Source: Caulobacteraceae bacterium
GTDB taxonomy: Bacteria > Pseudomonadota > Alphaproteobacteria > Caulobacterales > Caulobacteraceae
Length of the DNA stretch: 61,556 bases
NCBI GenBank assembly: GCA_947476555.1
Contig: CANJRI010000009.1
Location: 1-61,556 of the forward strand
Direction of reading: 5' to 3'
Shown: piece after piece, positions 1-5,484 of the stretch
Layout: each line of letters opens with the position of its first letter
How positions within the stretch are numbered: position 1 is the first letter of the stretch
The notes under the pieces: generated by a model
The model's input: only the letters and a program-made list of their open reading frames with translations
Told to the model about the DNA's origin: nothing
The model's database searches: none
Made by a program: the position numbers and the translations under genes

Positions 1-215
1 CCGCGCACCGTGCAGCAGACGCAGCCGTTGTTCATCTCGAAGACCTCTTCGTCGGCGCCGACGATGAGGTCGTTGTCGATCCCGACCTCGCCGAACTCGT
101 TGACGATCACGGCGTACTTCTTGCCGTGATCCTCCGAGAGGATGCGGTTGAGCAGGGTGGTCTTGCCGGCGCCGAGATAGCCGGTGAGCACGGTGACGGG
201 GGTCTTGTCGGTCAT
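1..215 (-). CDS. COG0523/CobW-family metallochaperone GTPase, N-terminal part
   Basis: The gene runs off the left edge of the window, so only about 71 N-terminal residues are visible. They begin MTDKTPVTVLTGYLGAGKTT, with a Walker A P-loop (GYLGAGKTT, about residues 11-19), an EFGEVG segment, and the CxCC metal-binding motif in the context NNGCVCCTVRG near residue 67. These are hallmarks of the COG0523 G3E GTPases, which deliver zinc or other metals to client proteins in the cytosol. The start is the ATG complementary to 213-215. The gene diverges from a CDF transporter across a 104-bp gap that holds a Zur-box-like palindrome, which fits a zinc-limitation role. The exact subfamily cannot be told from the fragment. 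Confidence 0.9.
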   Translation of the reverse strand, partial: MTDKTPVTVLTGYLGAGKTTLLNRILSEDHGKKYAVIVNEFGEVGIDNDLIVGADEEVFEMNNGCVCCTVR

Positions 216-271
216 GCGCGTTATCTAGGGGCTCGCGGCGGACGAAGCCAGCGGCCGCCTTGACCCGGGCT

Positions 272-291
272 GAAATGTTATAGATTAACAC
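272..291. promoter_or_regulatory. Zur-box-like inverted repeat
   Basis: The half sites TGTTA (276-280) and TAACA (286-290) flank five bases (TAGAT), and the left side is extended by GAAA. The site resembles the alphaproteobacterial Zur operator, which is built on TGTTATA/TATAACA arms. It lies in the divergent gap, 57 bp from the GTPase start and about 30 bp from the transporter start, so one repressor could control both genes. This is a motif match by eye. Confidence 0.5.
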
Positions 292-319
292 TCGGGATAC
301 GCCGAGTTTCGAGGCCGCC

Positions 320-1270
320 TTGTCCACCGCCGCTCCCGACCGCCCCGAGGCCCTCGATGGCTTCCGCGAGGACGGCGTCTATCTGGGCGCCGACCACCGC
401 AGGAACGAGCGGCGCACCCGGCTGGTGACGGGCATCTGCGCCCTGACCCTGGCGGGCCTGCTGTCCGGCGGCCTGGCCACCGGCTCCATGGCGTTGACCG
501 CCGCCGGAATCCACATGGCGGCGCACGTCGCCGCCCTGCTCGCCGCCTCGCTGGCCTACGCCCTGGCGCGGCGCCACGCCGGGGACACGGCCTTCAGCTT
601 CGGGACCGGCAAGGTGGGCTATCTGGCCGGCTTCGCCAACGCCGTGGTCCTGGCGATGACGTCCTTCCTGATCGCGGCGGAAAGCATCAAGCGCATGCTT
701 GGCCCCCACACCGTGGACTATCACGGCGCCCTGCCCATCGCGCTGGGGGCGCTGGCGGTGAACCTGGTGTGCGTCTGGCTGCTGCGGCCCACGGGCGTGC
801 ATGAGCGGCGGCACGACCCGGACGGCGACATCAACCTTTCCGCGGTCCACCTGCATCTGACCGCCGACGCCGCGGTCGGCGCCCTGGCGGTGGCGGCGGT
901 CCTGGCCGGGCGGCAACTCGGCTGGACTTTCGCCGACCCCTTGGCGGGCCTGCTGGCCGCGGGACTGGTGGCGAAGTTCTCGATCAGTCTGATGCGGCGC
1001 GCCGGCTCGGCCCTGCTGGACATCAACCCGTCGCCGGAGCTCACCGCCGAGGTCAGGGCGCGCCTCTCGGCCGAGGGCGAGGCGGTCATCGACCTGCACC
1101 TTTGGCGGCTGGGGCCGGGTCACCATGCGGTGATCGCGGTCATCGCCGCCGCGCACCCGCGTCCCGTCGAGGCCTACCGCGCCCGCCTTGCCGGCCTCGC
1201 CGGGCTCAGCCATGTGACACTGGAAATCCGCGCAGCCGGCGACCACGGCCACCACGGCCACGTCCACTAG
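320..1270 (+). CDS. DmeF-like cation diffusion facilitator
   Basis: A 316-residue polytopic membrane protein of the cation diffusion facilitator family, closest in pattern to the DmeF Co/Ni/Zn exporters. Evidence is the N-terminal HRRNERRT, the SFGTGKVGYLAGFANA signature near residues 93-109, and the second-site HLTAD motif (H179, D183) in TM5. The short C-terminal tail is histidine-rich (GDHGHHGHVH). The TM2 metal site looks altered: DmeF proteins normally have ADGWHM, but this one reads AAGIHM (residues 61-66), so the acidic ligand is missing. The start is TTG at 320 and no upstream ATG fits. It is divergent from a COG0523 GTPase behind a Zur-like site. Family is clear; metal and direction of transport are not. 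Confidence 0.85.
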   Translation: MSTAAPDRPEALDGFREDGVYLGADHRRNERRTRLVTGICALTLAGLLSGGLATGSMALTAAGIHMAAHVAALLAASLAYALARRHAGDTAFSFGTGKVGYLAGFANAVVLAMTSFLIAAESIKRMLGPHTVDYHGALPIALGALAVNLVCVWLLRPTGVHERRHDPDGDINLSAVHLHLTADAAVGALAVAAVLAGRQLGWTFADPLAGLLAAGLVAKFSISLMRRAGSALLDINPSPELTAEVRARLSAEGEAVIDLHLWRLGPGHHAVIAVIAAAHPRPVEAYRARLAGLAGLSHVTLEIRAAGDHGHHGHVH

Positions 1271-1289
1271 ACCGTCGGGCGCCAAGCCG

Positions 1290-1670
1290 TCAGGGCGCGT
1301 CGAAGCCCTTCACCAGGGTCATTCGGACCGACTCGCCCGACATGTCCCGGCCGGCCCACACCGCGCCCACCGAGCCGTCGACGGGGAAGGGCGCGCAATA
1401 GCTTATCGGCAGGGCGATCGGGCGGCTTTGCTTGAGGCAGACCTTCTCCCCCTTCAGCGTCCATCGGCCCGAACTGGTCTTGCCGGTCCGGCCGACCGCC
1501 TCCCAGCCGCCGTCGGGCTGCAGCCAGATGCGATGGGTGCGCCCGTCGGGATAGAGGGCCTTTATGGTGTTGCCGAAGGCCGCCGCCAGGCCGCGGGGTT
1601 CGTCGGCGAGGGCGACCGACGACGTGAGGGCGGCGATGCAGGCCACGGCGTAGGAGAGGGTCGGACGCAT
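1290..1670 (-). CDS. Secreted hypothetical protein
   Basis: The 126-residue product has a Sec signal peptide that probably ends at VALA-DEP near residue 22. The mature part is small and neutral, with two cysteines (KVCLKQ and SYCAPF) that could form one periplasmic disulfide. I do not recognise the family; the pattern of W, G and K residues recalls small beta-sandwich periplasmic proteins. It converges on the CDF gene and stands alone, so the neighbours suggest no function. Confidence 0.7.
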   Translation of the reverse strand: MRPTLSYAVACIAALTSSVALADEPRGLAAAFGNTIKALYPDGRTHRIWLQPDGGWEAVGRTGKTSSGRWTLKGEKVCLKQSRPIALPISYCAPFPVDGSVGAVWAGRDMSGESVRMTLVKGFDAP

Positions 1671-1758
1671 AAGCTACTGGACGCTGGAGCTGGGACTGCT
1701 GGACTCCTGCCGCGCCTTACGTGAACTGAAGCTGACTGAAATCTACGAAAGGGCGCCC

Positions 1759-1992
1759 ATGAGCGACGATCCCATATCCCCCGACTCCGAACGCGCCGGC
1801 ATGCTCGCGGCGCTCCATGCCGTGCTGGTGGGAACCCTGTCGACGCTGAAGCGGAAGGGCGTGCTCACCGACGAGGATGTGGACAACCTTTTCGAGGCCG
1901 GGATCGCCACCTTCGAGCGGGGCGAGCAGGACCCCACCAAGGAAGCTGCCCGCCTGACCCTCGAGATCCTGGCCCGCTCGCTGAGGGGCTAG
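1759..1992 (+). CDS. Small conserved-looking hypothetical protein
   Basis: A 77-residue soluble, mostly helical protein without a signal peptide or membrane segment. A GAAAGG ribosome binding site precedes the ATG at 1759 at good spacing. Codon use is GC-rich at third positions like the neighbouring genes, so it is probably real. It starts within the 90 bp after the divergent secreted protein and is followed 33 bp later by another small protein on the same strand, so the two may be co-transcribed. Function unknown. Confidence 0.65.
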   Translation: MSDDPISPDSERAGMLAALHAVLVGTLSTLKRKGVLTDEDVDNLFEAGIATFERGEQDPTKEAARLTLEILARSLRG

Positions 1993-2024
1993 GAACCCGG
2001 GGCCGGCCGGGCCGTTGCCCAGCC

Positions 2025-2255
2025 ATGTCCAACGAACGCTCCCGAAAGGTGAAGGCCGCCAGCGGTTTTCTCGCCCGGGCGCATGCGGCGATGGTCCAGG
2101 CCGCGGCGGCCCGGGATCCCGACGCCGTCGAGGCCTTCAGCGCCGAGGCCGAGACCTGGCTTTCCAAGGCGCGCCGGTGCCTGGGAGAGCCGGCCGCGCC
2201 ACTGAGAGCGCGGGTCGCGCCGCGTGAGGGGCGCAGCTTCAAGCCGGAAGATTGA
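2025..2255 (+). CDS. Small alanine-rich hypothetical protein
   Basis: A 76-residue protein, predicted mostly helical (residues about 10-55), with basic ends and no export signal. It follows the 77-residue gene by 33 bp and precedes a small lipoprotein gene on the same strand. The family is not recognised. Length and GC-rich third positions support coding, but a short alanine-rich frame in GC-rich DNA can arise by chance. Confidence 0.5.
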   Translation: MSNERSRKVKAASGFLARAHAAMVQAAAARDPDAVEAFSAEAETWLSKARRCLGEPAAPLRARVAPREGRSFKPED

Positions 2256-2307
2256 GGGAACAGCGGGGGCGGCGCGGGGGTTGGAGTCTCCACCGGAGGC
2301 CATCGCC

Positions 2308-2571
2308 ATGATGATCGATCGAACCACCCTGCTCGCCGCCGCCGTCCTCGGGCTGAGCGCCTGCGCCGACACGCCCGACCGCACCGCGGCCGACGCCCCC
2401 GCCGCGCGGGCCGCCAACGCGCCCCCTTCGGCCGCCGACACCTCGGCAAGCTCGCCGATGACCGTCAATCCCCCGCTGAAGGGCCAGTCGCTGCCGGCGA
2501 CCCCGCCGACCTTGCCGAAGTCCGACCCCGCGCCCGACGACAAGTCGATGCCGCCGGGCCCGGTCAACTAG
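2308..2571 (+). CDS. Small putative lipoprotein
   Basis: An 87-residue product with a short hydrophobic leader and a lipobox (LGLSAC, cysteine near residue 18). The mature part is Pro/Ala-rich and low in complexity, as in many small Caulobacterales envelope lipoproteins. The start was set at the ATG at 2308 because GGAGG lies at 2294-2298, ten bases upstream; an earlier in-frame start would bury the signal peptide. The stop overlaps the convergent PRC-barrel gene by four bases. Function unknown. Confidence 0.65.
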   Translation: MMIDRTTLLAAAVLGLSACADTPDRTAADAPAARAANAPPSAADTSASSPMTVNPPLKGQSLPATPPTLPKSDPAPDDKSMPPGPVN

Positions 2572-2924
2572 GGCCAGTAAGGGCTGATGCCGTAGTAGGT
2601 GTAGATATCTTCCCGGGCGGCCGCGTCGTTCCAGCCGGAAAGCTCCTGCTCGTCGATGGAGGGCGCCGATTCCAGCTGTGCCTGGCTGCAGGGGATGATG
2701 TAGCCACCCTTCTCCACATCGTAGGAGAGGAGCTTCCAAGGCACCGGATGGAAGCGGGATCCGACGCCGAGGAATCCGCCGAACGAGAGGATCGCATAGG
2801 CGACTTCGCCGCTGACCTTCTCGATGGCGACGTCCTCGATCTTGCCGAGCTTGTCGCCGCTGGCGTTGTAGACGTCGGTTCCGTTCACCCGATCGGCCGC
2901 GATCAGTGGATGGTGGGGGGTCAT
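2568..2924 (-). CDS. PRC-barrel domain protein
   Basis: A 118-residue cytosolic protein whose first 75 residues match the PRC-barrel fold: GTDVYNASGDKLGKIEDV, then the beta segment AYAILSFGGFLGVGSRF and HPVPWKLL. Stand-alone PRC-barrel proteins of this size are common in alphaproteobacteria and often lie with BON-domain and other stress proteins, as here (the BON gene is just upstream on the same strand). The C-terminal part (about 85-118) carries a tyrosine-rich end (YTYYGISPYWP). The family is recognised but has no defined biochemical role. Confidence 0.85.
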   Translation of the reverse strand: MTPHHPLIAADRVNGTDVYNASGDKLGKIEDVAIEKVSGEVAYAILSFGGFLGVGSRFHPVPWKLLSYDVEKGGYIIPCSQAQLESAPSIDEQELSGWNDAAAREDIYTYYGISPYWP

Positions 2925-2952
2925 GAATGATCTCCGTTTTGCGTGAAACCTA

Positions 2953-3021
2953 AACCCTCGAAACCATCCGAGGGTTCTGGAAGGCGGGAGCCCCGGCCGG
3001 ATTCCGGCCAGGGCTCCCGCC
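2953..3021 (-). terminator. Two stacked hairpins after the BON gene
   Basis: Two inverted repeats lie between the BON gene and the PRC-barrel gene. The first, 2983-3021, pairs GGCGGGAGCCC with GGGCTCCCGCC and continues with GGCCGG/CCGGCC around an ATT loop. The second, about 2953-2976, pairs AACCCTCG with CGAGGGTT and on the minus strand is followed by the T-rich TAGGTTTC. Together they look like a terminator for the BON gene, leaving the PRC gene to its own promoter. Confidence 0.55.
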
Positions 3022-3083
3022 CCTCGCGTGGGCGTGTCCTGGAGAGGCGGCGCGCTCGCGAGATCGTGAATTTTCCGGTGACG

Positions 3084-3626
3084 TCAGGCTCCGTCGGCGG
3101 CCTCGTCATTCGACCCAACCCGCAGGTTGTTCTGGACGTGGCGGACGCCGGAGACCTGCTCGGCGATGTCCTCGGCCCGGCGCCGGGCCTGGCGGCTGTC
3201 GACCTTGCCCGCCAGGGTGATCTCGGCGCCGGAGACGGTGACCTCGATCTGCCGGGCGTCGACCCAGGGATCCTCGGTCAGCCGGTCGTTGACGTCCTCG
3301 GCGATCCGGGCGTCGGAGCGGGTGTAATTCATTGGGCCGCGACCACGATGGTCAGGGGCGCTGGGAGAGCCAAAGGCGCTGGACCCGCGCAGCGAGGCGC
3401 CGCCATAGAGGCCGTCGGAATCGTGCTCCGCCGCAAGGCCATAGCCGCCGCCGTGGCCTTCGCCCCGGTAGGCGTTATCGCCAAACGAACGGTCCTCGCC
3501 GTAGCGGCCGTAGCCGCCGCTGCGTTCCGGATCGTCGGCGCCGTAATCGGTGAAGCCCCGGCCGGCCCGGGTGGCGGGTCCGTCTCGGGGATCACGCCCG
3601 GCGGGCCATCGGTTGCGGCTGGTCAT
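3084..3626 (-). CDS. BON domain protein with Gly/Tyr-rich N-terminus
   Basis: A 180-residue protein. Residues 1-95 are low-complexity, rich in Gly, Tyr, Arg and Asp (YGRYGEDRSFGDNAYRGEG). Residues about 103-172 form a BON domain: DARIAEDVNDRLTEDPWVDA, then VTVSGAEITLAGKVDSR and VSGVRHVQNNLRV. BON domains bind phospholipid surfaces and occur in OsmY/Kon-type stress proteins. There is no signal peptide, so a cytosolic or membrane-associated role is more likely than a periplasmic one. The disordered N-terminus is typical of alphaproteobacterial 'SWFGD'-type relatives, although that motif itself is not seen. Confidence 0.85.
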   Translation of the reverse strand: MTSRNRWPAGRDPRDGPATRAGRGFTDYGADDPERSGGYGRYGEDRSFGDNAYRGEGHGGGYGLAAEHDSDGLYGGASLRGSSAFGSPSAPDHRGRGPMNYTRSDARIAEDVNDRLTEDPWVDARQIEVTVSGAEITLAGKVDSRQARRRAEDIAEQVSGVRHVQNNLRVGSNDEAADGA

Positions 3627-3699
3627 GCTGACTCCCTGACTGACGGGCGAGCGGCCTCGCGCCCCTTGCAGGGAAGAACCATCAAGCCGGCCAGCCGTT

Positions 3700-3729
3700 C
3701 CGCGCGCCGCGCGGTTTCGCGGCGCGCGG
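3700..3729 (-). terminator. GC hairpin after the UrcA gene
   Basis: A perfect 12-bp stem (CCGCGCGCCGCG with CGCGGCGCGCGG, six-base loop) starts ten bases past the stop of the downstream UrcA-type gene on the minus strand. No T-run follows, so it may stabilise the 3' end or act with Rho rather than be a full intrinsic terminator. Confidence 0.45.
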
Positions 3730-3738
3730 GAGCGGGTG

Positions 3739-4305
3739 TTAGTTGCCCGCCGGGGCGGTGCGCTTGCCGGCGTTGGACATGGGCTGGCCGTACTTGGCGC
3801 GGTTCTCGGGGGTGTCCGGAACCGGGCCGTTGGAGACCATTGTGCTGGTGAAGCTGGCCGGCTGGGCCGCGGCCGGCGCCGAGGGGGCGATGGCGGGCGG
3901 ATCGGCGATGGCGACCGCTTCGGGGGCCGGCGCGGGCGCCGGCGAGGACAGGATCGCTAAGGCGCGGTTCCGGTGGGAGGCCTCGGCCAGCTTGATCTGA
4001 TCGGCGGCGCCAGCAACAGCAGCGCCCTCGCAGCTCTGCATCAGAGACAACGCGCCCCGTTGAGCGCCCGTCAGATCAGAGCAGAGGTCGTGGGCGGTGT
4101 CGCGCACGCGGGTGTTGAGGGTCTTCATCCCGTCCGACGTGGTCAGGTCGAGGTCGGCGTAGCTGACCGCGGCGCTGCGGGTGTCGGCGTTGTACTTGCC
4201 CATGACCGTGATCTCGCCGACCGACTGGGCCAGCGTCGGGGCCACGAACAGGCCGGCGGCGAAGAGGGCGCCGAGGGCCGTGGCGGAGATAAGTTTGGTA
4301 CGCAT
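3739..4305 (-). CDS. UrcA family secreted protein
   Basis: A 188-residue exported protein. Residues 1-26 are a signal peptide ending PTLA-Q. Residues about 28-112 are the UrcA domain: ITVMGKYNADTRSAAVSYADLDL, a helical NTRVRDTAHDLC stretch, and the paired cysteines DLCSDL and QSCEGA. A Pro/Ala-rich linker follows, then a 37-residue tail that reappears almost unchanged in the gene just upstream. UrcA proteins are abundant, functionally uncharacterised periplasmic proteins of Caulobacterales and Sphingomonadales. It is the second gene of a two-gene unit, 29 bp after its paralogue. Confidence 0.85.
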   Translation of the reverse strand: MRTKLISATALGALFAAGLFVAPTLAQSVGEITVMGKYNADTRSAAVSYADLDLTTSDGMKTLNTRVRDTAHDLCSDLTGAQRGALSLMQSCEGAAVAGAADQIKLAEASHRNRALAILSSPAPAPAPEAVAIADPPAIAPSAPAAAQPASFTSTMVSNGPVPDTPENRAKYGQPMSNAGKRTAPAGN

Positions 4306-4334
4306 TTTCCTACTCCTTCGAGGTTATGCGGAGA

Positions 4335-4670
4335 CTAGTTACCGCTGGGGGCGGTGCGCTTGCCGGCGTTCGACATCGGCGCGCCGTACTTGGCGCGGTT
4401 CTCGGGGGTGTCGGGAACCGGGCCGTTGGAGACCGTGGTGCTGGTGAAGCTCGCCGGCTGGCCAGAGGCCGGAGCCGAGGGAGCGGCGGCGGACGGATTG
4501 ACGCTGGTGTTGCCGTAGGGGTTGGCCGAGGCTGCCCCCACACCGTCCTTCTGGGACGTCTGGGACACCGGCGCCTGTTCGTTCGTGGCTTGCGCCAGCG
4601 TCGGAGCCACGAACAGGCCGGCGGCGAAGAGGGCGCCGAGGGCCGTGGCGGGCATGAGTTTGGTTCGCAT
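4335..4670 (-). CDS. Small secreted protein sharing both ends with its UrcA neighbour
   Basis: A 111-residue exported protein. Its signal peptide (MRTKLMPATALGALFAAG...) and its C-terminal tail (about residues 74-111, containing VSNGPVPDTPENRAKYG and MSNAGKRTAP) are nearly identical to those of the 188-residue UrcA protein downstream. The whole UrcA domain between them is replaced by about 45 low-complexity residues. The start at 4670 was chosen because it is the first residue of the shared signal peptide; the longer frame upstream is unlikely. It is best explained as a tandem duplication followed by loss of the domain, or as a tail-and-leader cassette. Function unknown. Confidence 0.75.
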   Translation of the reverse strand: MRTKLMPATALGALFAAGLFVAPTLAQATNEQAPVSQTSQKDGVGAASANPYGNTSVNPSAAAPSAPASGQPASFTSTTVSNGPVPDTPENRAKYGAPMSNAGKRTAPSGN

Positions 4671-4833
4671 TTTCCAGTTCCTTTTACGGACGTGGGAATG
4701 GCCCTGGTCGAACCTGGGCGGCGTCCTCGGGAGCCAAACACCCCGGCAAACCCGAGGTTCCGCGTTGGGGCGCATGGCAACCCAACGCCTCGTCCGCAGG
4801 TTGTTGGAGAATCCCGCAAGACTGGAAACATCC

Positions 4834-5244
4834 ATGACCTCGGACCGCACACGTGAAATCCTCGATCTGGAAACCCGCTACTGGCAGGCGATGAAGGACA
4901 AGGACGTCGATACAGCCCTCTCGATGACCGCGGACCCGTGCATCGTCACCGGCGCGCAGGGCGTGTCGCGGATCGACAAGGGCGCCTATCGCAAGCTGAT
5001 GGAGGGCGGGACCTGGGAGCTGCGGTCCTTCCGGTTCGACGACGTGGAGGTGTTGGAGCTCTCCGACGACATGGCGATCATCGGCTACAATGTCACCGAA
5101 GACCTGCTGGTGGACGGCAAGCCCATCACCTTCACCGCGGCCGACGCCTCCACCTGGGTGCGCAAGGACGGCGAGTGGGTCTGCGCCCTGCACACCGAAA
5201 GCCCCAAGGGCGACCCCTTCGGTCGGGCCCCGGAATCGCATTGA
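4834..5244 (+). CDS. SnoaL/NTF2-like (DUF4440-type) protein
   Basis: A 136-residue cytosolic protein with the cone-like NTF2 fold pattern: an N-terminal helix (ILDLETRYWQAMKDKDVDTA), then 'MTADPCIVTGAQGVSRIDKG', a WELRSFRFDDVEV strand, and the C-terminal TWVRKDGEWVCALHTESP. Proteins of this group are small-ligand binders or isomerase-like enzymes; the sequence does not tell which. The start at 4834 gives the usual family length. It is divergent from the small secreted pair and upstream of the histidine leader region on the same strand, but its transcription is probably separate. Confidence 0.8.
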   Translation: MTSDRTREILDLETRYWQAMKDKDVDTALSMTADPCIVTGAQGVSRIDKGAYRKLMEGGTWELRSFRFDDVEVLELSDDMAIIGYNVTEDLLVDGKPITFTAADASTWVRKDGEWVCALHTESPKGDPFGRAPESH

Positions 5245-5283
5245 GGGCGAGCCGCTCCCTCCACCCCGAGGGGCGGCGCCTTA

Positions 5284-5312
5284 ATGACAGCGCAGCTTTT
5301 GTGCTCTATAGG
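5284..5312 (+). promoter_or_regulatory. Candidate promoter of the histidine leader
   Basis: ATGACA (5284-5289) and TATAGG (5307-5312) are separated by 17 bases. A transcript starting about seven bases after TATAGG would begin around 5319, only a few bases before the leader ATG at 5322, so the leader peptide would be leaderless or nearly so. This is a weak match to consensus, supported by position. Confidence 0.4.
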
Positions 5313-5321
5313 CCCGCTCCC

Positions 5322-5396
5322 ATGAGCGGCATTTCGCATCATCACGGCCTCCACCATCCGACCCGGCAGGGTTCGGCTGGCGCTCGCGTGGCCTGA
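5322..5396 (+). CDS. Histidine-rich leader peptide
   Basis: A 24-codon frame whose product has five histidines within seven residues (SHHHGLHH, residues 5-12) and otherwise ordinary residues, ending at TGA 5394-5396. It lies directly upstream of hisS-hisZ-hisG and is followed within 13 bases by a strong GC hairpin. This is the layout of an amino-acid attenuator, in which ribosome stalling at His codons reports low charged tRNA-His. No other histidine cluster of this density was seen in the flanking DNA, and the frame does not resemble a larger gene. Translation is inferred. Confidence 0.7.
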   Translation: MSGISHHHGLHHPTRQGSAGARVA

Positions 5397-5434
5397 CGCG
5401 ACCCTGCCGAGCCCCCGCCGAACGGCCGGGGCTC
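5364..5434 (+). promoter_or_regulatory. Attenuator structures of the his leader
   Basis: Three mutually exclusive pairings can be drawn. CGGCAGGGT (5364-5372, inside the leader frame after the His codons) pairs perfectly with ACCCTGCCG (5401-5409). GTTCGGC (5371-5377) pairs with GCCGAAC (5417-5423), which sits in the apex of the terminator stem. The terminator itself forms from 5409-5434. A ribosome stalled at the His codons would leave 5364-5377 free to form the first two pairings and block the terminator; a ribosome reaching the stop codon would cover that arm. Hand-drawn; no energies were computed. Confidence 0.6.
5409..5434 (+). terminator. Terminator-like hairpin of the his attenuator
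   Basis: GAGCCCC pairs with GGGGCTC, continued after one C-C mismatch by GCC/GGC around a GAAC loop. The following bases (GATGCTTTC) have only a short T-run, so termination may be weak or depend on pausing. It lies between the leader peptide and hisS. Confidence 0.55.
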
Positions 5435-5484
5435 GATGCTTTCAAAGCTCCGTCCGTCTCCCCGAACACCTTGAGAGACGCGAC

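Noticed and set aside
278-1285. 335-codon open frame on the minus strand across the CDF gene
   Set aside because: It is antisense to a well-supported transporter, has low-complexity G/R/Q-rich translation, and lacks any domain pattern. Long shadow frames are normal in GC-rich DNA.
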